Shown here: positions 42,919 through 53,827 of the stretch, one piece after another
Layout: each line of letters begins with the position of its first letter
How positions within the stretch are numbered: position 1 is the stretch's first letter
Assembly (NCBI RefSeq): GCF_006715045.1
Contig: NZ_VFML01000001.1
Span: 2,324,501 to 2,388,500, forward strand
Length of the DNA: 64,000 nucleotides
DNA from: Amycolatopsis cihanbeyliensis
GTDB lineage: Bacteria; Actinomycetota; Actinomycetes; Mycobacteriales; Pseudonocardiaceae
Direction: 5' to 3'
Program-made: the position numbers and the translations under genes
The notes under the pieces: model-generated
Told to the model about the DNA's origin: nothing
The model's input: only the letters and a program-made list of their open reading frames with translations
Database searches by the model: none

Positions 42919-42942
42919 GTCGTTGTACGAGGTGACAACGAC
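42919..42942 (+). promoter_or_regulatory. Inverted repeat before the YflT-type stress gene
   Basis: GTCGTTGT (42919-42926), 8-nt spacer, ACAACGAC (42935-42942): perfect arms, 22 nt before the ATG at 42964. It could be a repressor site or a 5'-UTR hairpin. The rest of 42683-42918 contains no gene I can support. Confidence 0.5.
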
Positions 42943-42963
42943 GAACACCTCAAGAGGTGAGAG

Positions 42964-43497
42964 ATGACCACGGCATTCACTACCCAGACGGCCTTCTCCC
43001 GGTCCGCGCGGCTCCCCCGGCTGCCGACGATGCCGACCGGCTGGCCGATCGGTTCCTATGACTCCTACGAGGGAGCGCAGCATGCGGTGGACCACCTCGC
43101 CGACAACAGCTTCCCGGTCGAGGACGTAACCATCGTCGGGGTGCAGCCCATGCTGGTCGAGCGGGTGGCCGCCCGGCTGACCTGGGGCCGCGTACTGGCG
43201 GGCGGCGCAGGCTCCGGCGCCTGGTTCGGGTTGTTCGTCGGGCTGCTGCTCAGCCTGTTCACCCCGAACGCCGGGCTGCTGCCGCTGCTGATCGGCCTGC
43301 TCGGCGGCGTCGCCTTCGGGTTGGCGTTCTCGGCGATGGGCTACGCGGCCACCCGGGGCAAGCGGGACTTCGTCTCGCAGAGCCAGCTTGTCGCCACCCG
43401 CTACGACGTGCTCTGCCAGCCGCGCAACGCCGAGAACGGCCGCGACCTGCTGGCCAGGCTGGCCATGCGGAGCCAGTTCGCCCAGTCCCAGGGCTGA
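42964..43497 (+). CDS. General-stress-type membrane protein (YflT domain)
   Basis: 177 aa; AGAGGTGAGAG precedes the ATG. Residues about 28-65 (PIGSYDSYEGAQHAVDHLAD, NSFPVEDVTIVG) are the YflT/general stress protein 17M domain. Two or three hydrophobic glycine-rich helices follow (LLSLFTPNAGLLPLL, GGVAFGLAFSAMGYA). The family is linked to sigma-B-type stress in other Gram-positives. Molecular role unknown. Confidence 0.8.
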   Translation: MTTAFTTQTAFSRSARLPRLPTMPTGWPIGSYDSYEGAQHAVDHLADNSFPVEDVTIVGVQPMLVERVAARLTWGRVLAGGAGSGAWFGLFVGLLLSLFTPNAGLLPLLIGLLGGVAFGLAFSAMGYAATRGKRDFVSQSQLVATRYDVLCQPRNAENGRDLLARLAMRSQFAQSQG

Positions 43498-43514
43498 CCA
43501 CGCGGCAGTCGATG

Positions 43515-43548
43515 GGGAGCGGACGGCCCCCGACGACCGCCCGCTCCC
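43515..43548. terminator. Hairpin between convergent genes
   Basis: GGGAGCGG (43515-43522) pairs with CCGCTCCC (43541-43548), with further CGG/CCG pairing inside. It lies 17 nt after the YflT-gene stop and 13 nt before the stop of the convergent HAAS gene; no U-tract. Confidence 0.6.
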
Positions 43549-43561
43549 GACCCGGCTCCGC

Positions 43562-44707
43562 TCAGCCGGGTTGCTTCGGGATCGCCGCCGTGAACGGAAC
43601 ACCCTCCAGCTCACGGCAACCGGGTACGTAGGCGTTGTAGCCGTTCCGGTTTCCGCTCTCGTCGTAGGCTCCGTGTTCCAGGCGCGGCCGGGGGAATAGG
43701 TTGTCCTCCCCGGTCCTGCGCTCGGCGCCGGTCTCCGGTTCGCAGGCATACCGCGGCACCGTGATCGGCCTGCCGTCCTCGGTGTACAGGTAGACCTCGG
43801 TGAGCGGCTTGCCCTCGGCGTCGAACACGTACACGTTCCGCAGTTGCTCGCTCCCGTACTGCAGCACCGGCGCGCCGTCCGACATCTGCGTCCCGGTGGG
43901 GTAGGGCCCGCTGTACTGCCGTGGGCCGATGGTGTGGTCCAAGATGCTGCCGGTGAGGCCGAGCAGCCCGCCGACGGCCAGCGCGGACACCGGAACCGCG
44001 AACCACAGCCAGCGCCGGTCGGTCCGCGATCGCGGGCCCGCCCACAGCGCGACCCCACCCACCACCGCCAGCAGCGGGATCAGCACCCACTCGCCCCGGT
44101 TGCCGAACGCCAGCAGCCCCAGCAGCACCGGAACGACGGCGCAGAACAGCCACCAGCCCGGTTTCAGCGAGCGCAGGTACACGCGGATCCGGCCGGGCAC
44201 CCCGTCCTCGTCACCCGGCAGCGCGGAGCGCAGGTTCCGCACCTCGGGCAGGCTGGTGACCGAGTCGGTGCCGAACCGCACGACGTACCACGCGCTCGCC
44301 CCGAGCAGCGGGGCGAGCGCCAACACGAACACGATGCCGTCGGGAAACCGCTCGAGGCCCCAGGCGTACGCGGCGACGCCGACCGCCACCGTGACCACGA
44401 CCAGGCTCCACGCCGCGAACCGGGCGCCAAGGCGGCTCGGCGGCCGCGTGCCCTCCGGCGCGGGCGAGGCGGGGGCCGGAGGGTACCCACCCGCTGCCCG
44501 CAACTCCGCGGCATAGTCCTCCGGCGAGCCCAGCCGCTCGGTCAGCGGCTCGATCGCGGCATCGTCGCCGAGTTCGGCGCCGATCTGCACCAGGTGCGGG
44601 CGGACGTCCTCGATGATCTCCTCAACCTCACCGGCAGGAAGGTCCGCCAGCGCGGTCCGAACCCGGACGAGGTACGCCCGCACCGCAGGCGGGGTCGTGC
44701 TGCTCAT
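43562..44707 (-). CDS. HAAS/DUF1700-type membrane protein
   Basis: 381 aa. The N-terminal HAAS region (about 8-70: LVRVRTALADLPAGEVEEII, LTERLGSPEDYAAELR) is followed by about six membrane helices and a soluble C-terminal part with VYVFDAEGKPLTEVYLYT. Its ATG overlaps the PadR-type stop by ATGA. PadR-HAAS pairs are common in Gram-positives, where the HAAS protein is thought to work with the regulator in sensing or membrane homeostasis. Specific role unknown. Confidence 0.8.
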   Translation of the reverse strand: MSSTTPPAVRAYLVRVRTALADLPAGEVEEIIEDVRPHLVQIGAELGDDAAIEPLTERLGSPEDYAAELRAAGGYPPAPASPAPEGTRPPSRLGARFAAWSLVVVTVAVGVAAYAWGLERFPDGIVFVLALAPLLGASAWYVVRFGTDSVTSLPEVRNLRSALPGDEDGVPGRIRVYLRSLKPGWWLFCAVVPVLLGLLAFGNRGEWVLIPLLAVVGGVALWAGPRSRTDRRWLWFAVPVSALAVGGLLGLTGSILDHTIGPRQYSGPYPTGTQMSDGAPVLQYGSEQLRNVYVFDAEGKPLTEVYLYTEDGRPITVPRYACEPETGAERRTGEDNLFPRPRLEHGAYDESGNRNGYNAYVPGCRELEGVPFTAAIPKQPG

Positions 44708-45027
44708 GGTGTCGCTCCCAACAGGTCGTCCATCGTCTTGGCGAAGGTGTGCCAGGTCCGCGCCGATTCCGCGAGCCGCCGGCGGCCCAGCTCGTTCAGG
44801 CTGTAGTACTTGCGGTGCGGGCCTTCCTCGCTCGGCACGACGTAGGAGGTCAGCACGCCTGCCTTGTACAGCCTGCGCAGCGTGCCGTACACCGAGGCGT
44901 CCCCCACCTCGTCCAGCCCCGCCTGCCGGAGCCTGCGCAACACGTCGTAGCCGTAACCGTCCTCGTCGCGCAGGGCGGCCAGCACCGCGAGATCCAGTAC
45001 CCCCTTGAGCAGTTGGCTGATCTCCAC
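44704..45027 (-). CDS. PadR-family transcriptional regulator
   Basis: 107 aa from the GTG at 45027, chosen because AGGAGG stands six bases upstream; upstream in-frame starts (45063, 45084) add a tail unlike the family. Winged HTH: LKGVLDLAVLAALRDEDGYGYD, SVYGTLRRLYKAGVLTSY, GPHRKYYSLNELGRRRL (each shown in part). First gene of a two-gene operon with the HAAS protein. Confidence 0.9.
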   Translation of the reverse strand: MEISQLLKGVLDLAVLAALRDEDGYGYDVLRRLRQAGLDEVGDASVYGTLRRLYKAGVLTSYVVPSEEGPHRKYYSLNELGRRRLAESARTWHTFAKTMDDLLGATP

Positions 45028-45068
45028 CGGCGTCCTCCTGTCCTGCGCAAGCGAGACTACCATGCTAT

Positions 45069-45080
45069 GCACAGTAGTGC
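45069..45080. promoter_or_regulatory. Possible PadR autoregulatory dyad
   Basis: GCAC-AGTA-GTGC, 42 nt upstream of the chosen padR start. It is extended imperfectly on both sides (TGCTAT to the left, GCACAGCA to the right). PadR proteins often bind such a dyad over their own promoter. Weak evidence on its own. Confidence 0.35.
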
Positions 45081-45114
45081 GCACAGCACGAACGCGTGCG
45101 GAGGAGGCCCGGGG

Positions 45115-46023
<909 letters not shown>

Positions 46024-46027
46024 CGCG

Positions 46028-46771
46028 TCACTCCCGGGTCATGCCCTCGCTGCCGAGCTCGGCGGACAGTGCCCGCCACGCGGTCTCGGCCGCCTTCTGC
46101 TCGGCTTCCTTCTTGGTCGTGCCCTCACCGTGGCCGAGATCCCGGCCACCGACCAGCACGGTGGCGGTGAACTCCTTGCGGTGATCGGGGCCGGTGTCCT
46201 CGACCTTGTACTCCGGCACCCCGAGCCCCGCCGAGGCGGTGAGCTCCTGCAGGCTGGTCTTCCAGTCCAGGCCGGCGCCCCGCAGCGGCGCCTCGGCCAG
46301 CAGCCCGTCGAAGAGGCGGTGCACCAGCTGCCTGGCGACGTCGATGCCGTGCGCGAGGTAGGCCGCGCCGATCACGGCCTCCAGCCCGTCGGCAAGGATG
46401 CTCGCCTTGTCCCGGCCGCCGGTGAGCTCCTCGCCCTTGCCGAGCAGCAGGTAGGCGCCGAGCCCGCCCTCGCCGAGCCCGCGAGCGACGCCGGCGAGCG
46501 CGTGCATGTTGACCACGCTGGCGCGCAGCTTCGCGAGCTGGCCCTCGGGCAGCTCCTGGTGGCTGCGGTAGAGGTGGTCGGTGACCACCAGGCCCAGCAC
46601 CGCGTCGCCGAGGAACTCCAGCCGCTCGTTCGGTGGCAGGCCGCCGTTCTCGTACGCGTAGGAACGGTGGGTCAGCGCGAGCGTCAACAACTCGGTGTCG
46701 AGTTCGACACCGAGCGCTTCGAGCAGTGGGGTTGGATCCGCGGCCGGACCGCTGGGTGACTTACCCCCCAT
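46028..46771 (-). CDS. rnc: Ribonuclease III
   Basis: 247 aa. The catalytic signature [16 protein letters not shown] is near residue 48, the second acidic site [12 protein letters not shown] near 127, and a C-terminal double-stranded-RNA-binding domain (about 165-240) has DWKTSLQEL and [18 protein letters not shown]. It cuts dsRNA in rRNA and mRNA processing. Between rpmF and mutM, as in mycobacteria. Confidence 0.95.
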   Translation of the reverse strand: MGGKSPSGPAADPTPLLEALGVELDTELLTLALTHRSYAYENGGLPPNERLEFLGDAVLGLVVTDHLYRSHQELPEGQLAKLRASVVNMHALAGVARGLGEGGLGAYLLLGKGEELTGGRDKASILADGLEAVIGAAYLAHGIDVARQLVHRLFDGLLAEAPLRGAGLDWKTSLQELTASAGLGVPEYKVEDTGPDHRKEFTATVLVGGRDLGHGEGTTKKEAEQKAAETAWRALSAELGSEGMTRE

Positions 46772-46791
46772 AGCGGGCAGCTACCTCGACC

Positions 46792-46974
46792 TCAGGCCGG
46801 CTCGACGACCTGCCGCCCGCCGTACTGCCCGCAGTTCGGGCACGCGACGTGCTGCGGCTTGGGCTGCTTGCACGCACGGTTCGAGCAGGGCACCAGGTGC
46901 ACCGGGCTCGCTTTCCACTGGGCGCGGCGCGAGCGGGTGTTGGAACGCGACATCTTCCGCTTCGGGACGGCCAC
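46792..46974 (-). CDS. rpmF: 50S ribosomal protein L32
   Basis: 60 aa from the GTG at 46974: [20 protein letters not shown] at the N-terminus and a four-cysteine zinc site, CSNRAC ... CPNCGQY. This is the zinc-containing L32 paralogue type. It follows the DUF177 gene in the widespread yceD-rpmF order. Confidence 0.96.
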   Translation of the reverse strand: MAVPKRKMSRSNTRSRRAQWKASPVHLVPCSNRACKQPKPQHVACPNCGQYGGRQVVEPA

Positions 46975-47048
46975 GGCTGGTTCTCCTCATCAACATCTGC
47001 CCGCGGGCGCGAGCATACTTTGCTTGCTGGGTCGAGCGGGGTGCTCGG

Positions 47049-47666
47049 TCAGGCCTTCTGGTCGGGGCCGCTCGTCCGCGTCTCCTCCGATGCGTCGGTC
47101 TCACCGGAAACTTCACCGAGGCGCTCGACCAGCGCGGCCCACCGAGGGTCTATCGTCTCATGCCCGTGTCCGGGCTCGAGATCGACCCACTTCGCGCCGC
47201 ATCCCGAGCACAGCCCGGCGCAGTCCGGCGCGCACAGCGGAACCTGGGGCAACGCGAGCACGATGGCATCGCGCGCCACGGGGCCGAGGTCCACCTTGTC
47301 GTCCACCAGCCTGCTGACCTCGTCCTCCTCGGTCGTCGCCTCGGTGGTCGAGTTCGGGTAGGCGAACAGCTCGGTGACCTCCACCTCGACCTCGTCCTCG
47401 ATCGGGTCAAGGCAGCGGGAGCACTGGCCGGCGGTCTCCGTGGAGGCCGTACCGGTGACCAGCACACCCTCCACCACCGACTCGAGCAGCAGGTCCAGCG
47501 CGATGACGCCACCCGAGGGCACGGTGATCACGTCCGGAACGCCGAGTGTCGTCTCCACCGGGACCTCGCGCCGAACGGAACGGCTCAGCCCGGGGCGGCG
47601 GCCGAGCTCACGGGTGTCGATGACCCACGGGCTGCGGGCGTCGGTGCTGGGTTTGTCGTCAGACAT
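47049..47666 (-). CDS. DUF177/YceD-family protein
   Basis: 205 aa from the ATG at 47666. Motifs: WVIDTRELGRRPGLSR at the start, CSRCLDPIEDEVEVEVTELF in the middle, and CAPDCAGLCSGCGA near the C-terminus, which is the family's Cys signature. It is linked to 23S rRNA maturation/ribosome assembly in plants and bacteria, and is co-located with rpmF. Acidic C-terminus. Confidence 0.9.
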   Translation of the reverse strand: MSDDKPSTDARSPWVIDTRELGRRPGLSRSVRREVPVETTLGVPDVITVPSGGVIALDLLLESVVEGVLVTGTASTETAGQCSRCLDPIEDEVEVEVTELFAYPNSTTEATTEEDEVSRLVDDKVDLGPVARDAIVLALPQVPLCAPDCAGLCSGCGAKWVDLEPGHGHETIDPRWAALVERLGEVSGETDASEETRTSGPDQKA

Positions 47667-47764
47667 CGTTCTCTTTGTGAGTGGTTCCGGTCGTTCTCGC
47701 GCGGCCCGCACGGAGCAACGCAACCCCACCAGGCTACGCCACGCCGAGTCCGGTTCGCCCGGGG

Positions 47765-48487
47765 TTACACCTGGTAGTCGTACACCGGGGTGCGGGAGTT
47801 GCCCATCGAGCCGGGGCCGCGCAGGTGGTTGCGGCCGGAGTCGACCGTACGCAGGGTGGTGGACAGCAGCTCGGAGAACTCGGCCAGCTTGCCGTCCACG
47901 TAGGCGTCGCATTCGGCGCGCTGCCGGTCCGCCTCCGCATGCGCTTCGTCCACGATCCGTGCGGCCTCACCGTGCGCGGCCTGCACCACCTCGGTCTGCG
48001 CCACCAGCCGTGCCTGCTCGCTCCGGCCGTCCTCGACCGACCGGTCGTAGGCGTCCCGGCCGGCCTGGATCATCCGCTCCGCCTCGGCACGGGCACGTTC
48101 GGTGAGGTTCTGGTACTCGGCCTGGCCCGCGGACACGGCGCGGTCGGCCTCGGCATGCGCGTCGGACACCAGCTGCTCGGCCCGCGCCTGTGCCTCGGCC
48201 ACCAGCCGCTCGGCCTCGGCCCGCGCGTCCGCGAGTGTCCGCTCGGCCTGCTCGTTCGCCGAGTTCACCGTGCTTTCGGCCTCGCCGCGGGCCTTGTTCA
48301 GCACCTCGTCGCGCTGGTCCAGGACGTCCTGGGCGTCGTCCACCTCACCGGGCAGGGCGTCCCGAACGTCGTCCAGTAGCTCGAGCACGTCTCCGCGCGG
48401 CACCACACAACTCGAGGTCATCGGGACCCCGCGCGACTCTTCGACGATCGTGACGAGCTCGTCCAGAGCTTCGAACACCCGGTACAC
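47765..48487 (-). CDS. sepIVA: DivIVA-like septation/coiled-coil protein (SepIVA-like)
   Basis: 240 aa. The short N-terminal part MYRVFEALDELVTIVEESRG and RGDVLELLDDVRDALPGE are DivIVA-like. About 55-205 is a long coiled coil rich in A, E, R and Q (EQAERTLADARAEAERLV). The gene lies between coaD and DUF177-rpmF-rnc-mutM, where mycobacteria have sepIVA, a protein of septum and cell-tip wall synthesis. Orthology is inferred from position plus architecture. Confidence 0.85.
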   Translation of the reverse strand: MYRVFEALDELVTIVEESRGVPMTSSCVVPRGDVLELLDDVRDALPGEVDDAQDVLDQRDEVLNKARGEAESTVNSANEQAERTLADARAEAERLVAEAQARAEQLVSDAHAEADRAVSAGQAEYQNLTERARAEAERMIQAGRDAYDRSVEDGRSEQARLVAQTEVVQAAHGEAARIVDEAHAEADRQRAECDAYVDGKLAEFSELLSTTLRTVDSGRNHLRGPGSMGNSRTPVYDYQV

Positions 48488-48587
48488 GGCAACTCCCTCA
48501 CGGCCGGCCGTTCATCCCCTTTGCCTGTCCCCAGTCTGCCCGGTCACCCCGCGATTCCGGGGACGCGCCGACCCCGGGCGTGTCCGG

Positions 48588-49274
48588 TCAGGCGGGGATG
48601 GTGACGGACTGGAAGGTGCGGTAGTGGTCGGGGGTGTAGGCGATCTCGCCGCCGTCGCCGGCGATCACCCTGTCCTCGCTGCCGACGTCGAAGAGCCGGT
48701 AGTAGCCCTCGGGGCAGTCCGGCAGCACGCCTTCCCTGTTCTCGTACTCGATACCGTCGGCGCCACCGGCTGCCGCACGGACCACGTCCTGTGCCGCGGG
48801 GGACAACGCGGAAAGGGCCACACTGTCCAACCCGGACAGATCACCACATTCCGGGACGGGCGCCCCGCCGAGGTCGATCAGCACGAAGCTCGCGTAGTGG
48901 TCACGGGTGTAGAAGTACTCGCCACCCTCGCCGGTGACGATCCGGCGGGCGCCGCGGTCGGGGCTGCCCGGCGTCTCCACGGTGTACTCGTGGTAGTAGC
49001 CGCTCGAGCAGTCCGGCAGCAGCCGCTCGCGGTTCTGGAAGACGGTCCCGTCCTGGGGGTACGGGAACGGGCCACCCTGCCGGATCAGGTCGTAGGTTTC
49101 GGTCGCCTCGGGTGGCAGGTCGGCCAGTGGGGTCCGATCGAACCCGGAGGTGTCGCCGCACGGCGGCTGCGGGAGGGCGGGCGCCTGTGCCGCCGTGGCG
49201 GTCAGGCCGCCGCCGACCAGCGCGACCAGCACGGCCAGCAGGACAGCGGAGATGCGAAACCGGTAGTTGGTCAT
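48588..49274 (-). CDS. Secreted two-domain guanyl-specific ribonuclease (RNase Sa/St family)
   Basis: 228 aa. Signal peptide about 1-31. Domain 1 (about 39-135) follows RNase St/Sa closely: CGDTSGFDRTPLADLPPEA, FPYPQDGTVFQNRE, with general base Glu96 (YYHEYTV), Arg111 (GARRIV) and general acid His126 (RDHYASF). Domain 2 (about 143-226) is a second copy: CGDLSGLDSVALSAL, YENREGVLPDC, keeping Arg202 and His217 but with Leu194 in place of the Glu. Each domain has a Cys pair. No barstar-like inhibitor gene is adjacent. Confidence 0.88.
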   Translation of the reverse strand: MTNYRFRISAVLLAVLVALVGGGLTATAAQAPALPQPPCGDTSGFDRTPLADLPPEATETYDLIRQGGPFPYPQDGTVFQNRERLLPDCSSGYYHEYTVETPGSPDRGARRIVTGEGGEYFYTRDHYASFVLIDLGGAPVPECGDLSGLDSVALSALSPAAQDVVRAAAGGADGIEYENREGVLPDCPEGYYRLFDVGSEDRVIAGDGGEIAYTPDHYRTFQSVTIPA

Positions 49275-49332
49275 TTCCTGACCGTAATCCCGGAGTGTGA
49301 TTTTCGTCTATCTTTCAGGTGAACTCCGGTGG

Positions 49333-49815
49333 TCAGCCGAGTTCGGCCAGGCGCTCCTTGAGTCGCTCGTGCACCAGCTCCGGCACCAGGTGAGCCACGT
49401 CCCCGCCATAGGTGGCGACCTCCTTGACCAGCGAGCTGGACAGAAAGCTCCACAGCGGGTTGTTCGACATCAGCAGCGTCTCCACGCCGGAGAGCTCCCG
49501 GTTCATCTGGGCCATCTGCAGCTCGTAGTCGAAGTCGCTGACCGAGCGAAGGCCCTTGGTGATCGCCGCGATGTCGTGCTGGCGGCAGTAGTCGACCAGC
49601 AGCCCGTGCCAGGAGTCGACCCGCACATTGGGCAGGTGCGCCGTGACCTCGCGCAGCATCTCCATCCGTTCCTCGATGGAGAAAAGGCCCTTCTTGTTCT
49701 TGTTGACCAGCACGGCGATCACGACCTCGTCGAACAGCTTCGAGGTTCGCTCGATGATGTCGACGTGGCCGTTGGTGGCGGGGTCATAGGAACCCGGACA
49801 GACCGCTCGGCGCAT
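49333..49815 (-). CDS. coaD: Phosphopantetheine adenylyltransferase
   Basis: 160 aa; coenzyme A pathway, makes dephospho-CoA. RRAVCPGSYDPATNGHVDII holds the nucleotidyltransferase HxGH-type motif (NGHVD), and NNPLWSFLSSSLVKEVA the C-terminal ISSS-like loop. It follows rsmD by 46 bp. Confidence 0.96.
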   Translation of the reverse strand: MRRAVCPGSYDPATNGHVDIIERTSKLFDEVVIAVLVNKNKKGLFSIEERMEMLREVTAHLPNVRVDSWHGLLVDYCRQHDIAAITKGLRSVSDFDYELQMAQMNRELSGVETLLMSNNPLWSFLSSSLVKEVATYGGDVAHLVPELVHERLKERLAELG

Positions 49816-49861
49816 GGCGCGGACGCTACCAAGGTGGGCCGGGACATGCGCGAGATGTGAC

Positions 49862-50419
49862 TCAGGACATCCGGTGTTCCGCCCGGTACAGTGCGGCCTC
49901 GCCGTACCGCCGAGTACGCAGCTCCTGGTAGTCCTCGGGCCACCGCGGCCCGCCGGTGCGCACCGGCCGCTCCACCACCACCAGGCTGCCGGGCGCCGTC
50001 CAGCCCCCGGCGGGCAGCGCGGCGAGCACGGCGGCCAACCGGGACTCCTCGAGTGCGAACGGGGGGTCGAGGACCACCAGGTCGAACGGTTCCGGCGCGG
50101 GCTCGGCCAGCACGGTCTCCGCCTTGCCCAGCCGTACCGAACCGCCCAGCCCCAGCGCGCCGATGTTGCCGCGCAGCACCTCGGCCGCGGTGCGGTCGGA
50201 CTCCACGAACAGGGCGAACGCCGCTCCCCGCGACAGGGCCTCCAGACCCAGCGCGCCGGAACCGGCGTAGATGTCGAGCACCCTGGCGCCGTCCACTTCC
50301 CCGGCGACCTGCAACGCGTTGAACAGGGCTTCCCGCACCCGCTCCGTGGTGGGTCTGGTTCCCTTCGGCGGCACCCGCAACCGCCTGCCGCCCGCGCGGC
50401 CGGCCACGATCCTGGTCAC
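49862..50419 (-). CDS. rsmD: 16S rRNA (guanine966-N2)-methyltransferase
   Basis: 185 aa from the GTG at 50419 (TRIVAGRAGGRRL matches family N-termini; GTG 50440 is an alternative). SAM motif VLDIYAGSGALGLEALSRG (shown in part) and catalytic DPPF in LVVLDPPFAL. Paired with coaD as in many bacteria. Divergent from the helicase gene. Confidence 0.93.
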   Translation of the reverse strand: MTRIVAGRAGGRRLRVPPKGTRPTTERVREALFNALQVAGEVDGARVLDIYAGSGALGLEALSRGAAFALFVESDRTAAEVLRGNIGALGLGGSVRLGKAETVLAEPAPEPFDLVVLDPPFALEESRLAAVLAALPAGGWTAPGSLVVVERPVRTGGPRWPEDYQELRTRRYGEAALYRAEHRMS

Positions 50420-50553
50420 TCTGCCATCCTGCCCGACCACCGCCTCCGCCCCTGGTACGGGACTGTGTTTTTGGACAGGACCGGGTGAAGCGGGAGCCGG
50501 TAACGCGTATTGTCGTTCTTCCCCTTCCCGGCGATGAGCTGCTAGGAGCCTGT

Positions 50554-52712
50554 GTGTCGGAACCTCGGGTCAGACGGGCCGAGATCGCCATCGAGCAGAG
50601 CCACGTCGACCGTGTGTACAACCGCCTCGGCGAGCTGCGCTCGCAGGCCGAGGAGATGCGCACCAAGGGCTACGAGATCGGGCACGGTGCGCAGCGGGAA
50701 GCGGTGTTCGAGCAGGCATCCATGCTGTTCGAACGGGACATGATGGTGTTCCACGCCAACCAGACGCTGCAGACCCTGGACGCCGAGTACGAGGGCCTGG
50801 TGTTCGGCAGGCTGGACCACGCCACCACCGAACCGATCTATGTCGGCAGGCTCGGCATCCGGGACGCCGACTTCGACAACCTGGTCACCGACTGGCGCGC
50901 GCCGGCGGCCGCCGCCTTCTACCAGGCCACCGCCGAGGAGCCGATGGACGTGGTGCGGCGCAGGGTGATCCGCTGCTCCGGTCGAAACGTGCTGGACGTC
51001 GACGACGACGTGCTGATGCCCGAGGCCGTTCCCGAGGACATGGCGGTGGTCGGCGAGGGTGCGTTGATGGCCGCGCTCGGCCGCGCCCGCGGCAGCACCA
51101 TGCGCGACATCGTCGCCACCATCCAGCGGGAACAGGACGAGGTCATCCGGGCACCGTGGCGCGGGGTCACCGAGATCACCGGCGGCCCCGGCACCGGTAA
51201 GACCGCGGTGGCGCTGCATCGTGCCGCCTACCTGCTCTACCGCTACCGCAGGCAACTGGGCGGGGCAGGGGTGTTCGTGGTCGGACCGTCCGCGGTGTTC
51301 ACCAACTACATCTCCCGGGTGCTGCCCGCGATGGGCGAGACCAATGTGGAGCTGCGCGCGCTCGGCCAGGTGCTGGACGGGATCGAGGCGGTCCGGCAGG
51401 ACTCGGCCCGGCTGGCCGCGATCAAGGGCTCGCTACGGATGCGCAAGGTGCTGCTGCGGGCGATGCGGGACACCCCGCCGGACGCCCCCACCGAGATGCG
51501 CATCGTCTACCGCGGCGAGGTGCTCAAGCTGCAGGCCAAGGAGCTGGAACGGGTACGCCGCAAGGTGCACACCCAGGGAGGGCCGCCGAACCGGTCCCGG
51601 GTGCGCGCGGCAGAGCTGCTGCTGGATGCGCTCGCCAACAAGGCTGAGGAACATGCCCGCGCCGAGGGGGGTTCGGTGGACCGCGGGGAGCTGATCACCC
51701 GGCTCGGCGAGCGGATCGACTTCCACCGTTTCCTGGTGGTGTGGTGGCCGGTGCTGTACCCGGCACAGGTACTCGGCTGGCTCGCCGACGAGCGCAGGCT
51801 GGCCCGCGCCGGCAAGCAGGTGCTCGACCGGGAGGAGGTCGCCGTGCTCGCGGCGTCCATGGCGGACCGGGCCAAGGGCTGGTCGATCGCCGACATCGCG
51901 CTGCTGGACGAGTTGCGGGTGCTGATGGGCCCGCCGCCGAAACGGCGCAAGCGGGGCGGCCTCGAGCTGGACGCCGAGCAGACGCGGGACAGCGACGGCC
52001 CGGCGCGCCCCCAGCGTCCTGAGCACTACGACGAGTACTCGCACATCGTGGTGGACGAGGCGCAGGACCTCTCCCCCATGCAGTGGCGGATGATCGGCAG
52101 GCGGGGGCGGTACGCGAGCTGGACCGTGGTGGGTGACCCGGTGCAGAGTTCCTGGCCGGACCCGGCCGAGGCGGCGCAGGCGCGGGACACGGCCTTCGGC
52201 GGCCGCACCGCGCGGCGGCGGTTCACCCTGCGCACCAACTACCGGAACTCGGCGGAGATCTTCGAATTGGCTGCGAAGGTGGTCGGCGGGCATGCCGAGG
52301 AGGACGCGTTGCCGCACGCCGTGCGGGCGACCGGGCACACCCCCCAGCTCCGGCGGATCGAGCCGGCCTCGGCGGAAGGTGCGGTGCAGGCCACGGCCAA
52401 GGAGATGCTGGACGCCGTGGCGGGCACGGTGGGTGTGATCTGCGCGATGGACCGGGTGACCGAGGTCGAGCGCTGGCTGTCCGGCCAGGCCGACGAGCGG
52501 CTGAAGGTGGTCGGCAGCCTGGACTCGAAGGGCCTCGAGTACGACGCGGTGGTGCTGCTGGAGCCGACCGAGCTGATCGCCGAGTCGCTGACCGGCCGCC
52601 GGGTGCTGTACGTCGCGTTGACCAGGGCGACCCAGCAGCTGGCCGTGTTGCATTCGGACGAGAGCTGGCTGCCGGAGGGAAGCTTCGCGGCCCAGGAGGC
52701 GTTGCCCGGTAT

Positions 52713-52716
<4 letters not shown>
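50554..52716 (+). CDS. helD: HelD-type RNA-polymerase-associated helicase-like ATPase
   Basis: 720 aa from the GTG at 50554, with AGGAG six bases upstream. An N-terminal antiparallel coiled coil (about 8-85: [19 protein letters not shown]) precedes the UvrD/Rep-like motor with Walker [38 protein letters not shown] and [12 protein letters not shown], and C-terminal [14 protein letters not shown]. This is the actinobacterial HelD/HelR class, which removes stalled RNA polymerase and, in some species, rifampicin. No rifampicin-associated element was seen upstream. Confidence 0.88.
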
Positions 52717-53711
<995 letters not shown>

Positions 53712-53722
53712 GGCCCACCGGC

Positions 53723-53827
53723 GTGTTTGCCGTCCACGTAACCGTGTTTGCCGTCCACGTAACCGTGTTTGCTGTTCCGGTAACCGAGTTTGCCGCCCAC
53801 GCGCACGAGTTGGCTGTTGACGTACGG
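53723..53827. repeat. 21-bp repeat array D, one-sided (5 units)
   Basis: Inverted units start at 53723, 53744, 53765, 53786 and 53807. Cores are GTGTTTGCC, GTGTTTGCC, GTGTTTGCT, GAGTTTGCC and GAGTTGGCT. The fifth unit ends at 53827, directly before the stop codon of the convergent arginase-family gene. The array fills the whole gap between the two stops and starts from the LLM 3' end with the GTG-type cores. Confidence 0.9.

Noticed and set aside
50441..50553. Rifampicin-associated element before helD
   Set aside because: I looked for the GC-rich 19-bp dyad reported for rifampicin-responsive genes and did not see it in the 113 bp before the start.
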